DNA of 64,000 nucleotides from Pisaster brevispinus (lineage: Eukaryota > Echinodermata > Asteroidea > Forcipulatida > Asteriidae), in the NCBI GenBank assembly GCA_023634235.1, contig JAMKCF010000008.1, positions 16,613,558 to 16,677,557 on the forward strand, in the 5' to 3' direction. Under the pieces are notes generated by a model. That model ran no database searches, had not been told where the DNA came from, and saw nothing but the letters and a program-made list of their open reading frames with translations. The position numbers and the translations under genes were made by a program. This document shows positions 48,226 to 60,394 of this stretch, one piece after another; position 1 is the stretch's first letter, and the number at the start of each line of letters is the position of its first letter.

Positions 48226-48970
48226 TGCTGCTACTAAGCAAAGTGACTGTTCACAGTTGTACATGGTTTTTATAAGTAAAACTCCATACATACTAACTGT
48301 AATTAAAAAACAAATTTGTCTTTGTCTAACCCAAAACAATTTAAAATTTCCTCAGTCAGTTTCCCTTGTTGTTGTTTATTACTTTAAATACAAATTGGTA
48401 CAAGTTGCATTCCAGAGGTTGTACTTATGTTATTACATCATCATTTACAAAGATTTTAACCGAGTCCATGATATTCATAAAGCTGTTCAGCAGAAAAACA
48501 AGTCAAGGAAACCAGCTTGCTTGAATGTCTTTGTAAATATTTGTGTTTGTAGGTAATCAGGAATAAAATAAAGTACATGGAGGGGGCGACTCTGGAATGG
48601 GGGTGGACTTTGTAGGGACGATTTTGCAAAGAGGCGACATTGCAGGGGGCGAGATGACTGGTTGCCGTTTCTATTTGAAAAGATTTTCTCTGCTTACCAA
48701 CTTTCTGAGTTGAACAGTTTTATGAAACTGGTACTTGACTACTTTTTACTTAAAAATCAAGCCACATGCCCATTAGAGTCTGCCTCCCCCGCGTATGGGG
48801 ACTTATCTACTTTAATGCATCCGAATCAAGCGATTTGGCTTTGGTAATTTGTCTTGTGTTCACCCATACCAAACGCTTGCACTCATACAGTGTCCACCAT
48901 AATCTCAAAAAAGGCTATTAGCGTTGTCTGCAACGACACGGCCCATTTAGGCGGACGTTGTAAACATTGT

Positions 48971-49038
48971 CAACAGATCGAATAAGTCCCATAGTTCGAT
49001 AATTGAACTGTGGGACTTACGATCTGTTCGATCTGTTG
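48971..49038. repeat. Hairpin, about 27-bp stem
   Basis: CAACAGATCGAA...TAAGTCCCATAGTTC pairs with GAACTGTGGGACTTA...TTCGATCTGTTG. The right arm has a 7-8-nt insertion duplicating CGATCTGT. The loop is about 8 nt. Confidence 0.85.
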
Positions 49039-49042
49039 GATT

Positions 49043-49190
49043 AAAGGGAGGGTATACCTTTGGTAATTGCTCCAAAATTGAATGACCAGGAAAACTTACT
49101 TGGCGGTAAGAAGCACTGCGGCTTTTGAGAAAGAATGAATTTTTGAGAGACGATTCCCTTCTTAGGAAAAGCCAAAGGTATACAGACTAT
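49043..49190. mobile_element. MITE with GTATACCTTTGG ends
   Basis: The left end AAAGGGAGGGTATACCTTTG and the right CCAAAGGTATACAGACT are inverted. The interior has TGGTAATTGCTCCAAAATTG and TTTTTGAGAGACGATTCCC. From memory this resembles an abundant family in echinoderm genomes. Confidence 0.65.
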
Positions 49191-50279
49191 GTCACATGTT
49201 TCTAGGTTCAGGTTGGAATTGAATGAAAATGCATGAACCTAATTTTGCCTCTTTTTGACTTTTTTATCTGAATTAGAAAAGGCTCAAGATGTTGTGCTGT
49301 ATGGACATTGAGGGAATGACAAAAATAGATGCCCCTAGAAGGCTTTGCCAGTCCACAGGAATAACACACGAACAAGAACATATTCGTGAAATTCTTAAAG
49401 CACGGGGGCAGGATATCTTAAGTTAGTGCTTGGTTAGATTGTTGGAACTGCAGGTGGTCGGATTCATAGGCGGTCAGACGAATGGGTTAACAAATATATC
49501 ACTTGTAGTTAAATGTGGACAAAATGGGCCAACGTAATAAGATGGAATGACTGCTGAATAGGCCCAATGGTCTGTCGGACAAAATGGTCTGTTGAGGAAA
49601 AACAAATCCAAAATTTTCCGAATATCAAGAACACCCTGTGTACCTAGTGAACTTTTAAGTTATTTGCTTTTGAAAGAGCTACCACTTTGGGTAAATGTAT
49701 ACATTTATTAACATTTATTTTATCTAAGAAGTTTACGTGTAAACCATATTATGAATACGTTTTATATAACAAAATATAATATAACATATGACCTACAGGT
49801 TGTGGTGCAGTTCCCACCATCACCAGAGCAGAATATCTGCGTAGTGACGTGAATACGCTCAAGGGCAAGCATTTCAAGCTTAAATACCTGTGAAATACAC
49901 TAAGCCTGTTTTTTGTGCTTACAGTAAGGAGATCCATGACATTTGACCCAGGTTTTTTTTTATTTTTTAAGGGTTAGTCTAGCATTGGTTTTCGGCAGAG
50001 GGCATTCATTTCAAACTCTCTAGTTTTTTTTTCAGGTTTACAAAATGGTCTGTGAATTTTTTGAATTCTTGTGAGGTTTTGTTCTTGCTTGTTAAATGAT
50101 GACGTATTGCCCAGTGTTTCAATGAGACAAAATTCAGTTTTCTCGACTGCCAATAATTTTAGCAGAATTGTTTCAGAGAATCATTAGTATCCACCCATTT
50201 TATATCATTTCAATGTCCTGATGGATTTGTGTTTATTTCTTACAACTATCAATAACTAGGTTTTTGTCAACGTAATGCG

Positions 50280-50440
50280 ACAGGTTCAGTCGCTGGTCTG
50301 TGACGTCTGCTCTTGAATGTTTGGGTCGTTGGTTCGAACCCCACCCGAGTAAGCACTGAACATAAGTAGCTTGACACATCGGTGGAAGGGTAAAAAGAAG
50401 GGAAAAAATACTCTTATATGGATTATGAGGAGCGCTTAAT
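50280..50440 (+). repeat. tRNA-like SINE segment
   Basis: A good B box (GGTTCGAACCCC at about 50330) is preceded by an A-box-like TTCAGTCGCTGGTC and followed by a non-tRNA tail with GTAGCTTGACACATCGGTGG. It could not be folded into a clean tRNA by eye. Confidence 0.5.
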
Positions 50441-50987
50441 GTGTGAATTGTGCAGTATTGTGTACAGCCTCGTTTATTCCTTCTTCAACAAAACAACCTT
50501 TGATATAGAGGACAATGCAAATATATTCTAACATAAAACAAGATATGCCAATTGACCTTGTGTGGAGTTGAGCTCATATAGGAAATTTCCTCTCTGTATG
50601 CTATAAGTATTTGGGATTTATTTAAAGTAGCACTGTATGCAGAATATTTTTTAATTTGATTGTATTCCGTAAGGTTCATTGCAAGTGTATAAAAACGTGT
50701 GCCCTTTTTTTTGCAATGCCCTTACAAATAAGATTATATAGCACTTTCTGTAACTTTATGCAACAAAATATTCTGCCCTTGAACGCGTCCACTTATGATT
50801 GTAAAAGATTTTCTACAGGGCATCACAGTGTGCCTATTAAAATAATACCACTGCAGGTGTACGAATCTACAGTGGTCACTCTCTCATCTTGTGGGTGTTG
50901 CTTTGAGGTTTTGTCGTGATTGTGCTTTGTTTTAATACACAATTGCTGGACGCAGGGAGTGATCAAGTTGTCTTCAAGGTGTCTTGC

Positions 50988-51357
50988 CTTGCCCTACATC
51001 CCGGTGTGTTGCCCTGCCATGCTATACACCCGAGTGTCTTACACCCCCAAGTGTCTTGCTGACCCTGCATGCCCAACACCCCGGCATCTTGCCCTGCCCT
51101 CACCCAAGTGTCTTTCCGGCCCTGCCTTACACCCGCTGTCATGCCAGAACTACCCTACACCCTAGTGTATTACCCTGCCCTACACCCTGGTGCCTTGTCC
51201 TGCCCTACAACCCAGTGTCTTGCCAGCCCTACCCTTCACCCTCTTGACTTGCCAGCCCTGCTTTCATTCCGGTATTTTGTCGGCCCTGCCCTACACCCTG
51301 CTGTCTTGCTGGCCCTGCCTTACACCAGGTGTCCTGCCGGCACTGCTCTGCACCAGG
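50988..51357. repeat. C-rich minisatellite, about 30-bp degenerate unit
   Basis: Repeats of CTTGCCNGCCCTGCCCTACA plus CCC with unit lengths of about 24-33 bp. The plus strand is C/T-rich and nearly free of stop codons, so several overlapping frames stay open. It ends near a B-box-like GGTTCGAATCC at 51357-51367. Confidence 0.85.
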
Positions 51358-52128
51358 TTCGAATCCGGCGGACCTGGTTCCAGTACCCGGTACCTGTATG
51401 TAGATTGCTTTTCAACCCCTCCTTGATTTCGTGGGTTATTCCCATTGGGGTTTTATTCACACATCAACAAATTACAACTCTTCTTCTCTACACAACGCAA
51501 GTATTTTTTCCAACCACCCTAAAGGTCATTTGTATCCCTTTTTAGGTGCATGCGACCCTTTTTTGTTGTTGATCGTTTACTATTGGTTACCACAGACACA
51601 AATAACCCCGTGGCACACTGCATGCCAAATCGAACGAAGAACAATTGTAAAACCTTTTACGCTAATGTTTTTTACGGTTCCGGTGAATGGTTTCGGGCGA
51701 ACTCCTAGGGGTCTGTACCTGCAATAATACTAATGCATCTCACCGTCAAATGGACGATAACTCATTTCGTGTTGTTTTTCTCTGAGAAAATGTGTCAACT
51801 TCTTCGTCAAGATATGTGTCAGGTTTACATTTTCAACATTCATAGAAATTAAAACAGTTCCTATTTTTCATGACTGTCTTCCTACAATGCTTCAAGAAAT
51901 TCGTATCTAGCTCTGTCCTGTACAAATGACAATGGGCGATACACCATTGACTGTAGAAACAAAAATACTTTTGCTGTAGAAAAATTCGCTCAAGTTATTG
52001 TTTACATTAACAAAAAAATTAATTAGTTACATGATTATTATAACTGTACTGTATCAAACTACCCACGGTAACAAGGTGGGTGACCGTCAGGGCAGTATGC
52101 AGTGATGTGTTGTGCCAGATTACAGTGG

Positions 52129-52196
52129 GATTAACCCAGCTGGTGAAGATTTAATTAACTTAACCAAAGGTTAATTGAATCTTCACCAGGTTAACC
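52129..52196. repeat. Hairpin at the left edge of the tandem duplication
   Basis: CTGGTGAAGATTTAATTAAC (52140-52159) pairs with GTTAATTGAATCTTCACCAG (52170-52189), one mismatch, 10-nt loop. Imperfect TTAACC pairing extends it. The duplication starts inside the right arm. Confidence 0.9.
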
Positions 52197-53109
52197 TAAG
52201 TGTTATCCGACTCAGCAGATCGCCGTATTGTCCTGCACCTGTATTTCCTCGGTGATCACAGCCGTAGCTGTAGCTACAGCCGCCAGTTCGGATATGGCCC
52301 CAGCTATACCAGCACCCAGTGAGTCAAAAGAGTCCCCGCCCCCACCCCCCATGGTCCAATACTTTAACACACTATTTTTCTTTTGTACACAAGTCCCCCC
52401 CCCCCCCGAAAAAAATAAAAATAAATAAGAATAAAATACAACAACTAATAAAATAATTTAAAAAAATAATAATAATAACTTAGGGGGAAAAATGGGAGAA
52501 AACAATCAAAGAAAGAAATAAAATTTAGAAGAAGAAATAAATAAATAAATGAAATCTCTGAAGCACACAACGAAGACACATTAGGGGGCACCATTGAGGG
52601 AAATTACATTTTGCTTTATTTTCATTTTTATTTCATATCCTTTTCCTTAGGGCATATTATTATACATTTTTTCGTATTTCTTTTATTTATCTAGTTAGTT
52701 AGTTTACTTTATTTTGTTCTGCTTTATTTTATTTTTTTTTTTTTTTCATTTTATTTATAATGTACTTGCAAGTGTCGTACACGTACACACAAGTGGCTGA
52801 AATGGAGATGTCTATTGAATATCAGGCAAGGCTAAATTAATGAAGTGAGCTAGAAATTCAAGACCTAACCGTCCAGCTCTATATGTGTTCGAGAGAGAGA
52901 GAGAGAGAGTACTGAAGTGAAGTGAGGGTTAGAGCATCAGGCGGTTGACCTTGTAGCATTTTCTTCACTGTTAAAGACCTACTTGAACGAAAACGGCAAC
53001 AAGGGAGTGATCTTTGCTGAGATTCATTTAAAATGTTTTCAATCAATTAGGAAATTGAGTTCACATGAGATTAAACAGATTCAATCAAACGAGTGCCGTA
53101 AATAAGAGG

Positions 53110-53400
53110 GAGAGGGGCACGGCGCCACCCACTCCCATGGATTTTTGTGCCCCCTGCTGCCAGAGTGTCCCCCATTTCAAATCTGTACTTAAAACATTAC
53201 CAGAATAAAATGTTACATTATACATGTATAAGCTTTGATGTAGTAGTTCCAACATTGGTGTTGTTGTTGTTCTAATTGTTTTGTTTTTTGGTGTTTTTTT
53301 TACATTAGTTGTCCTTTTACACGCAGGCAATGTATCTGACCTCCACGTCAGATTATCTTTAAAATAAATAAATAAATAAATGACATAACAAGAGCCCGGG
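53110..53400. repeat. Repeat family R6, copy 1
   Basis: From GGGGCACGGCGCCACCCACT through GTGTCCCCCATTTCAAATCT to ACGCAGGCAATGTATCTGAC, CTCCACGTCAGATTATCTTT and ACAAGAGCCCGGG. Its near-twin is 55465-55735 and a diverged relative is 62745-62990. Confidence 0.7.
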
Positions 53401-53909
53401 AAAGGGGCTTGTTTAACAGCAAGAAATGAACGCACATCAAAAAAATTTATTTAAGTTTGGAAACCTGGAGAGACCAACACAATATGTTCTTTAAAATCAT
53501 AGCCAATTGTATAATGAGGCGCCCACACAAGGCGTTTGACGCATTGATTTGTACTGATTGCATTATCGTATATTGTATTTATACAGACCAAAGACACTAC
53601 CCACGCACGCACAAAAAAAGAAGGGGGAAAAAGAAAAGAAAGAACCTTATCAGGTCAGTCAGTCCCCGGTTCATTTTCTCCGTCAAACACAACCCTCGAG
53701 TTTAATCGGCAAATGGTAATAATTTCCGTGCTCAATTTAGAAAAATAAGCAGCAGTTTTCACTTCCATACGTTGAAGCAAATTCCAGCGTTGTAATTATT
53801 GAATTAAGATTTCAATTCGTTTTTGCACAAAACAGATTGGCGCGGTGTTGTTGTTGAATGTTTTGCCGAAATTGACTGAAAACATTTGTAAAATGTATCG
53901 GAGGTATGC

Positions 53910-54030
53910 ACTCTAAAAACTACCCGGTTAGATTTGACCCGGTTTCGGGTCCCAGGGGCCCGACCCATCTCTGGGTCAGTGTGACCTGGAATGTGTCTCA
54001 AAAGTACACATAAATGGGTCAAAGTGACGC
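53910..54030. mobile_element. GGGTCA-type MITE, partial
   Basis: Starts CACTCTAAAAACTACCCGG and contains several TTTGACCC/GGGTCA motifs (GGTTTCGGGTCCCAGGGGCC, ATGGGTCAAAGTGACGC). The right inverted end is missing. Repeated at about 56185-56305 in unit 2. Confidence 0.55.
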
Positions 54031-54230
54031 ATAATCCGAGCTGAAAGCCTTCCCCCTTTTTTATTTTATATTTTTTTCCCTACGATCCAGAATTCGGGAG
54101 TGCAACAAGCAGAAGAGAAGAACACCTCAGTGAAACACTCTAACAACCTTGCATTTCCAGGAACGCATTGAGAACCGTAAATCTCTAAACACTGTCTCTT
54201 TGTTATACACGGTTCTAATGGTTAGGCCTA

Positions 54231-54488
54231 CACTCTAAAAACTCCCGAGCGGGTCAGAATTGAGTCAGATCTCGGGTCCCAGATGCCCCGAACCCGCAAC
54301 TGGTAAAAAAACAAAACAAAACAACAACAACAACAGTGTGGGGGGGGGGGGGAGGACTTTAGTTCGTATTCAGCGTCAGTTTGACCCATGCCAGGGTCGT
54401 TTCGACACATATTGTAGTTCACAATGTCTAAGAAATGGGTCATCAGGACGCAGAACTGGGTCAATTCTGACCCACGAGTTTTTTAGAT
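54231..54488. mobile_element. GGGTCA-type MITE, complete
   Basis: The left end CTCTAAAAACTCCCGAGCGG then GTCAGAATTGA is inverted at the right as GGTCAATTCTGACCCACGAG then TTTTTTAGA. About 258 bp. The same element is at 56504-56751. Confidence 0.8.
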
Positions 54489-54536
54489 TTTAGTAAAAAA
54501 AATAATTCCAGATTAAGGCGCTTTGCACTATTCCAT

Positions 54537-56798
54537 TTCACCAGGTTAACCTAAGTGTTATCCGACTCAGCAGATCGCCGTATTGTCCTGCACCTGTATT
54601 TCCTCGGTGATCACAGCCGTAGCTGTAGCTACAGCCGCCAGTTCGGATACGGCCCAGCTTTACCAGCACCCAGTGAGTCAAAAGAGTCCCCGCCCCCACC
54701 CCCCATGGTCCAATACTTTAACACACTATTTTTCTTTTGTACACAAGTCCCCCCCCCCCGAAAAAAAATAATAAATAAGAATAAAATACAACAACTAATA
54801 AAATAATAAAAAAAAAAAAAAAATAACTTAAAGGGGGGAAAATGGGAGAAAACAAATAAAGAAAGAAATAAAATTTAGAAGAAGAAATAAATAAATAAAT
54901 GAAATCTCTGAAGCACACAACGAAGACACATTAGGGGGCACCATTGAGGGAAATTACATTTTGCTTTATTTTCATTTTTATTTCATATCCTTTTCCTTAG
55001 GGCATATTATTATACATTTTTTCGTATTTCTTTTATTTATCTAGTTAGTTAATTTACTTTATTTTGTTCTGCTTTATTTTATTTATTTAATTTTTTTTTT
55101 CATTTTATTTATAATGTACTTGCAAGTGTCGTACACGTACACACAAGTGGCTGTAATGGAGATGTCTATTGAATATCAGGCAAGGCTAAATTAATGAAGT
55201 GAGCTAGAAATTCAAGACCTAACCGTCCAGCTCTATATGTGTTCGAGAGAGAGAGAGAGAGTACTGAAGTGAAGTGAGGGTTAGAGCATCAGGCGGTTGA
55301 CCTTGTAGCATTTTCTTCACTGTTAAAGACCTACTTGAACGAAAACGGCAACAAGGGAGTGATCTTTGCTGAGATTCATTTAAAATGTTTTCAATCAATT
55401 AGGAAATTGAGTTCACATGAGATTAAACAGATTCAATCAAACGAGTGCCGTAAATAAGAGGGAGAGGGGCACGGCGCCACCCACTCCCATGGATTTTTGT
55501 GCCCCCTGCTGCCAGGGTGTCCCCCATTTCAAATCTGTACTTAAAACATTACCAGAATAAAATGTTACATTATACATGTATAAGCTTTGATGTAGTAGTT
55601 CCAACATTGGTGTTGTTGTTGTTGTTGTTGTTGTAATTGTTTTGTTTTTTGGTGTTTTTTTTTACATTAGTTGTCCTTTTACACGCAGGCAATGTACTTG
55701 ACCTCCACGTCAGATTATCTTTAAAATAAATAAATAAACCTGGAGAGACCAACACAATATGTTCTTTAAAATTATAGCCAATTGTATAATGAGGCGCCCA
55801 CACAAGGCGTTCGACGCATTGATTTGTACTGATTGCATTATCGTATATTGTATTTATACAGACCAAAGACACTACCCACGCACGCACAAAAAAAGAAGGG
55901 GGAAAAAGAAAAGAAAGAACCTTATCAGGTCAGTCAGTCCCCGGTTCATTTTCTCCGTCAAACACAACCCTCGAGTTTAATCGGCAAATGGTAATAATTT
56001 CCGTGCTCAATTTAGAAAAATAAGCAGCAGTTTTCACTTCCATACGTTGAAGCAAATTCCAGCGTTGTAATTATTGAATTTAGATTTCAATTCGTTTTTG
56101 CACAAAACAGATTGGCGCGGTGTTGTTGTTGAATGTTTTGCCGAAATTGACTGAAAACATTTGTAAAATGTATCGGAGGTATGCACTCTAAAAACTACCC
56201 GGTTAGATTTGACCCGGTTTCGGGTCCCAGGGGCCCGACCCATCTCTGGGTCAGTGTGACCTGGAATGTGTCTCAAAAGTACACATAAATGGGTCAAACT
56301 GACGCATAATCCGAGCTGAAAGCCTTCCCCCTTTTTTATTTTATATTTTTTCCCTAGGATCCAGGATTCGGGAGTGCAACAAGCAGAAGAGAAGAACACC
56401 TCAGTGAAACACTCTAACAACCTTGCATTTCCAGGAACGCATTGAGAACCGTAAATCTCTAAACACTGTCTCTTTGTTATACACGGTTCTAATGGTTAGG
56501 CCTACACTCTAAAAACTCCCGAGCGGGTCAGAATTGAGTCAGATCTCGGGTCCCAGATGCCCCGAACCCGCAACTGGTAAAAAAAATTTTTTTTTTAAAC
56601 CAGTGTGGGGGGGGGGGACTTTAGTTCGTATTCAGCGTCAGTTTGACCCATGCCAGGGTCGTTTCGACACATATTGTAGTTCACAATGTCTAAGAAATGG
56701 GTCATCAGGACGCAGAACTGGGTCAATTCTGACCCACGAGTTTTTTAGATTTTAGTAAAAAAAATACTTCCAGATTAAGGCGCTTTGCACTATTCCAT
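54537..56798 (+). repeat. Tandem segmental duplication, unit 2
   Basis: Direct repeat of 52182-54536. Differences are mainly homopolymer and microsatellite lengths (for example the (GTT)n expansion near 55611-55634), a few substitutions, loss of the 83-bp segment, and replacement of the AACAACAACAA run by a T-run near 56585. The junctions share TTTCAYCAGG. Confidence 0.95.
56504..56751. mobile_element. GGGTCA-type MITE, duplicated copy
   Basis: Unit 2 counterpart of 54231-54488 with the same inverted ends. The interior differs by a homopolymer change. Confidence 0.8.
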
Positions 56799-57624
56799 TT
56801 CATCAGGCATGAAGATTTGTCATCAACATTTCTAAACTCCCTTTGGTGTATACATTCCAAAGATGTTTAAATTGGTGCCCAGCCGTATCCAGCACAATAC
56901 TATTTACTCGCTGTCTTGTTAATTATGCTTAATTGTCTAGCTCAAAAAGAACACAAGTTCCAGACTGTTAGTAGAACCACACACTCTGATGTACACGCAG
57001 AAGGGACCTGACCCATAACTGTGCTGGGCTGATCTGGAAACTGAAGAACAAGAGTAACCCCTGGAATTACACATAAAATGCAGGAAGGTTCCACTACTTA
57101 CTGGCTCCCAGTAAGCCAAACGGTTTGATTGGCAGGGGCGTTGGAAACCTCAGAACCTAGCACAGGCTGTCAGCAAGACATCTGGAAGCCTACTACAAAG
57201 AACAGATTGCTGTACTTTCTCGGAAGGTAATTATTCGCTCATAGGTGTGTATGCGTGCAAAATGTTGTGCACGAAGTATATCGGTTATATACCAAAATCA
57301 ACACCTCAAAAACAAAAACTACACAACTCTGGGACCTGATTCTCCTCTTAGATATATTTTATGTTGAATGGTCCAGTCTAGGATATCAACGACTTTTTGC
57401 GCTTTGGAGAAAAGAGTGAAATAAATCAGTTGTGCCATCTGACTTAGTGTCGCTCACTTCAAGGTTTAAATACATAAGCCACGACACACCTTTATGGCAG
57501 TCATTTTTATTCATCTGGTATTGATGATGAACTGAAGTGCAGATTAGTGGTTGCATCAAGGGACAGAGGTCAAGTTTCACCTGAAGTTGTTCACCTTCAG
57601 CGTCATAGAGCTCTAATGGCCACT

Positions 57625-57636
57625 TATATATAAAAG
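57625..57636 (+). promoter_or_regulatory. TATA-box-like motif
   Basis: TATATATAAAAG, followed about 40 bp later by TCAGTG, an initiator-like hexamer (57667). It could be a core promoter for a plus-strand gene beyond the right edge. AT-rich background makes chance occurrence likely. Confidence 0.25.
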
Positions 57637-59992
57637 CAGCCTCAATTGGTATGCGTGAGCGGTGTCTCAGTGCAGCTCGATGTCTCGTGTTCCCGTTTAG
57701 GTGAACTGCGGCTAGGCTGTAGTGCTAATAATCACAGGGCCTCACATTACGACGACGAGTTTGGGTGTCACGTGTCAGTGCCCCCTGGAAAAGCACACCA
57801 AATCGTGTGAATATTGCGTATTTTGATTGACCTCTTGTAATTCGATCTAGATTTAGGCTTCTCGTCTTGGTCCCTCCCAACGGCTACTTGACACAAGGAA
57901 GGCCATTCTGTTTGAGGGTACGGTGGAGAAAATATTTTTTTTAGGCAAGAAATTTGAATGAAATTGCAGGGGTGTTTTTGAAATGTTTATTTGCCGGTTG
58001 CCGAGTGTAGAAAATGACATTTATGTTTGTTTTTCCCCAGGTTAAGCACTGATCACAGCAGGATATCTTTGGTCTTGCCTTAATAACAGTCAACAAATTT
58101 TCTGCGGTAAAAGTTATGTTCTTATTTACACCTGTTTAATTTTACTGAGTCAGTTCACTCGGTCCCGAATTGTATTTTATTTTATTTAAGCTGTTTGTTG
58201 ATTTATTGAAAACATAATTAAACAAACTATTTTTATTTATTTGTTTATTTGTTCATTGTTTGTTTATTTTTTATTTTTTTTATTTCACCTTTACAGTCAC
58301 GGGTCATTGTTTGAGCCCGCCGTTTTCTTGTTGTGCACCCCCCCCCCAAGTCTACGCGGGCCCAGTTTTAAAAAACGTTGACGTTGCACTCCGTTTTTAG
58401 TCCTGTTTTAGCCCTCTCAAAAGTGCACTGACCTGATGTGGAGCTAAAGTCTTTGATATTCTAGACTGGGCTATTCCACATAGGCTATCTAAGATCTAAG
58501 GGGGTGGGGGTTAGGGCGGATTTTTTTTAAATTATATATTTTAAATATATAGGCCTACTCATATGATTTAGTGCAATATCCCATGTCAAATACAGACCTT
58601 CCCTCTGATAAGTGGATTCATCTGTTCTTGCCACTAATTAAAAAAATAATAATTAAAACAAAGAAAACTACGGCTAAAAACATCTTAGACACTAGCTGAG
58701 CATGTGAAGAAGTCACTTAGAAGTATTTATATACTGGATGGTGTGGAGTTAAATAATATTGGAACCTTCGAGCGTTTAGATAAAGACTTGGACTGACACG
58801 CCTTCAAGGATAAAAAAGGAAGAATTTACCGCTATACTGAGACGAATGAATTTCCTTTTGGCAGATACTGGGTCGCTATAACAGTACTATTCCAACGTCC
58901 ATACTTTCTGATAATATTACGTGTTGGTTTTTTTTAATAGCTTCTTTCGTGTGTTCTGCACACGTGCACTGTATGTGTCGTGCATACATGCACTGTCCGC
59001 ATTAAGCTGACACTAGATGTTGTTGGCCAGCTTGTTGATTAGAATGTACCTGGTGATCCGCAATGATCTCATTTTGCGTGGCGTGACAGGTAATTGCTAA
59101 CCAATAATTGAACCTGAACGAATTGGGAATACACTCTGGTTCTTCAGCTGGTGCTCAAGGTGGCCGGGGAATGATCCTCGACAAAACAAAAAGTGTCTTC
59201 AGTGAACAGTGAACTGCGGATCTTCTGTTAAACTACCTCACCCATGATTCCGTGCGACACAACATCGAAATCAATTCATAATTTCATGGAATTGCTTTTG
59301 GACATTTTTTTTCTTCTTCTTTTCTATCTGAAGACGATACATTTTTGTTTCAGAACGATTGTTATGAAGTCTTGAAATTGTGGGTGGATGGGGGGGGGGG
59401 AAGAAAATAACTGAAAGTCGAAGTTCATCAATTACAACACCCGACAGCCTTTTTCAGATTGTCAGCGCTGTTCTGTGTTGTCGGGCAGTCCTGTCTCACG
59501 CAAACAAGCAAACAAGAAACACTAAAATATATAGTCGGTTCGTTGTGCATTTATTTCTGAGCAAGGACACGCGAGGGGCTTTGAATGAAAGTTATGGCAA
59601 AATTAAGCATGCAGAAATGTGAGTGTTGGGGCACTGTGAGGTGAATGACGAGGCATCATGTTTTTCGGTTATGAATTATATGAGCGTAAATATGATCAAT
59701 TTGCTCAGTTTGTCAATCAATCAATGTCTGTGAGTAGCTTGGGAGTGAATGCTGTATATCCAATCACTTCCGAGCGGTTACACACCTATGCCCCGACGGC
59801 TGACACGCCTACAACTATAATTCTAACCATTTGAGTCACCCTCACCCTAGCATGTATGTTGTCGGAACATGGAGCGGTCATCCTTACTAACCACGAAACG
59901 GAAAGTTGAAGTGAGTTTTTCCGAGGGTTGAAAACAAAAATGTAATTTTGATGTAGTGATATTTGTTTTCCCACATTAAAAACAAATAACAT

Positions 59993-59994
59993 TT

Positions 59995-60050
<56 letters not shown>

Positions 60051-60053
60051 TTT
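59993..60053. repeat. TTTC microsatellite 1
   Basis: About 14 units of TTTC, immediately after AACATTTTC. Confidence 0.95.
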
Positions 60054-60204
60054 CTTGTTTATTGTTTAATTATTGTTTCCCCTAGTCTGTTTCAATTGTT
60101 ATAATGGTTTTGCTCGTATTCAACTGTAACTGTCTTCTTTAATTTTTACATATTGTTTCATATTGTTTAGACAATAAAGTTTCAGTTGAAAAGTCAAAAA
60201 AAAG
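60054..60204 (+). repeat. Possible retroposon 3' tail between microsatellites
   Basis: Unique sequence ending in AGACAATAAAGTTTCAGTTG and a short A-run, i.e. AATAAA about 20 nt before oligo(A), as in a retroposed 3' end. The two TTTC arrays flank it. Confidence 0.35.
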
Positions 60205-60292
<88 letters not shown>

Positions 60293-60294
60293 TC
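60205..60294. repeat. TTTC microsatellite 2
   Basis: About 22 units of TTTC directly after an oligo(A) run and GTC. The minus-strand reading is a Lys/Glu/Arg periodic frame with no meaning. Confidence 0.97.
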
Positions 60295-60347
60295 AAATAA
60301 GTCTAGATCAATAATTAGACTAGAAGCAAACACCCTGTGACCCATAT

Positions 60348-60394
60348 GAGGGAACTAACAGTTACGTATTCAACATGCAACTGTTAGTTCTCTC
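60348..60394. repeat. Short hairpin
   Basis: GAGGGAACTAACAGTT pairs with AACTGTTAGTTCTCTC, one mismatch in 16, 15-nt loop. Confidence 0.8.

Larger units (their letters stand above)
46361..52128. other. Intergenic DNA downstream of KATNB1
   Basis: No coding sequence was recognised. It holds a TTTA microsatellite and G-run (46368-46412), B-box-like sequence on the minus strand (about 47488-47515), an R4 copy, a hairpin, an echinoderm-type MITE, a SINE-like segment and a C-rich minisatellite, each listed separately where supported. The remaining stretches look unique and featureless. Confidence 0.6.
52182..54536 (+). repeat. Tandem segmental duplication, unit 1
   Basis: A 2.36-kb unit that is nearly identical to the next 2.26 kb. 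It contains a TCCGACTCAGCAGATCGCCG block, A/T-rich tracts, a GA microsatellite (about 52891-52908), a GCGCCACCCACTCCCATGG block (family R6) and two MITE-like GGGTCA elements. It keeps about 83 bp at about 53380-53460 that unit 2 lacks. No coding content was found. Confidence 0.95.

Noticed and set aside
53457..53705. Duplicate small frames (also at 55759-55980) as a tandem gene pair
   Set aside because: Identical only because they lie in the tandem duplication; no start context, domain or conservation argument beyond that.
60139..60345. Lys/Glu/Arg-repeat open frame on the minus strand
   Set aside because: A direct translation of the TTTC microsatellite.
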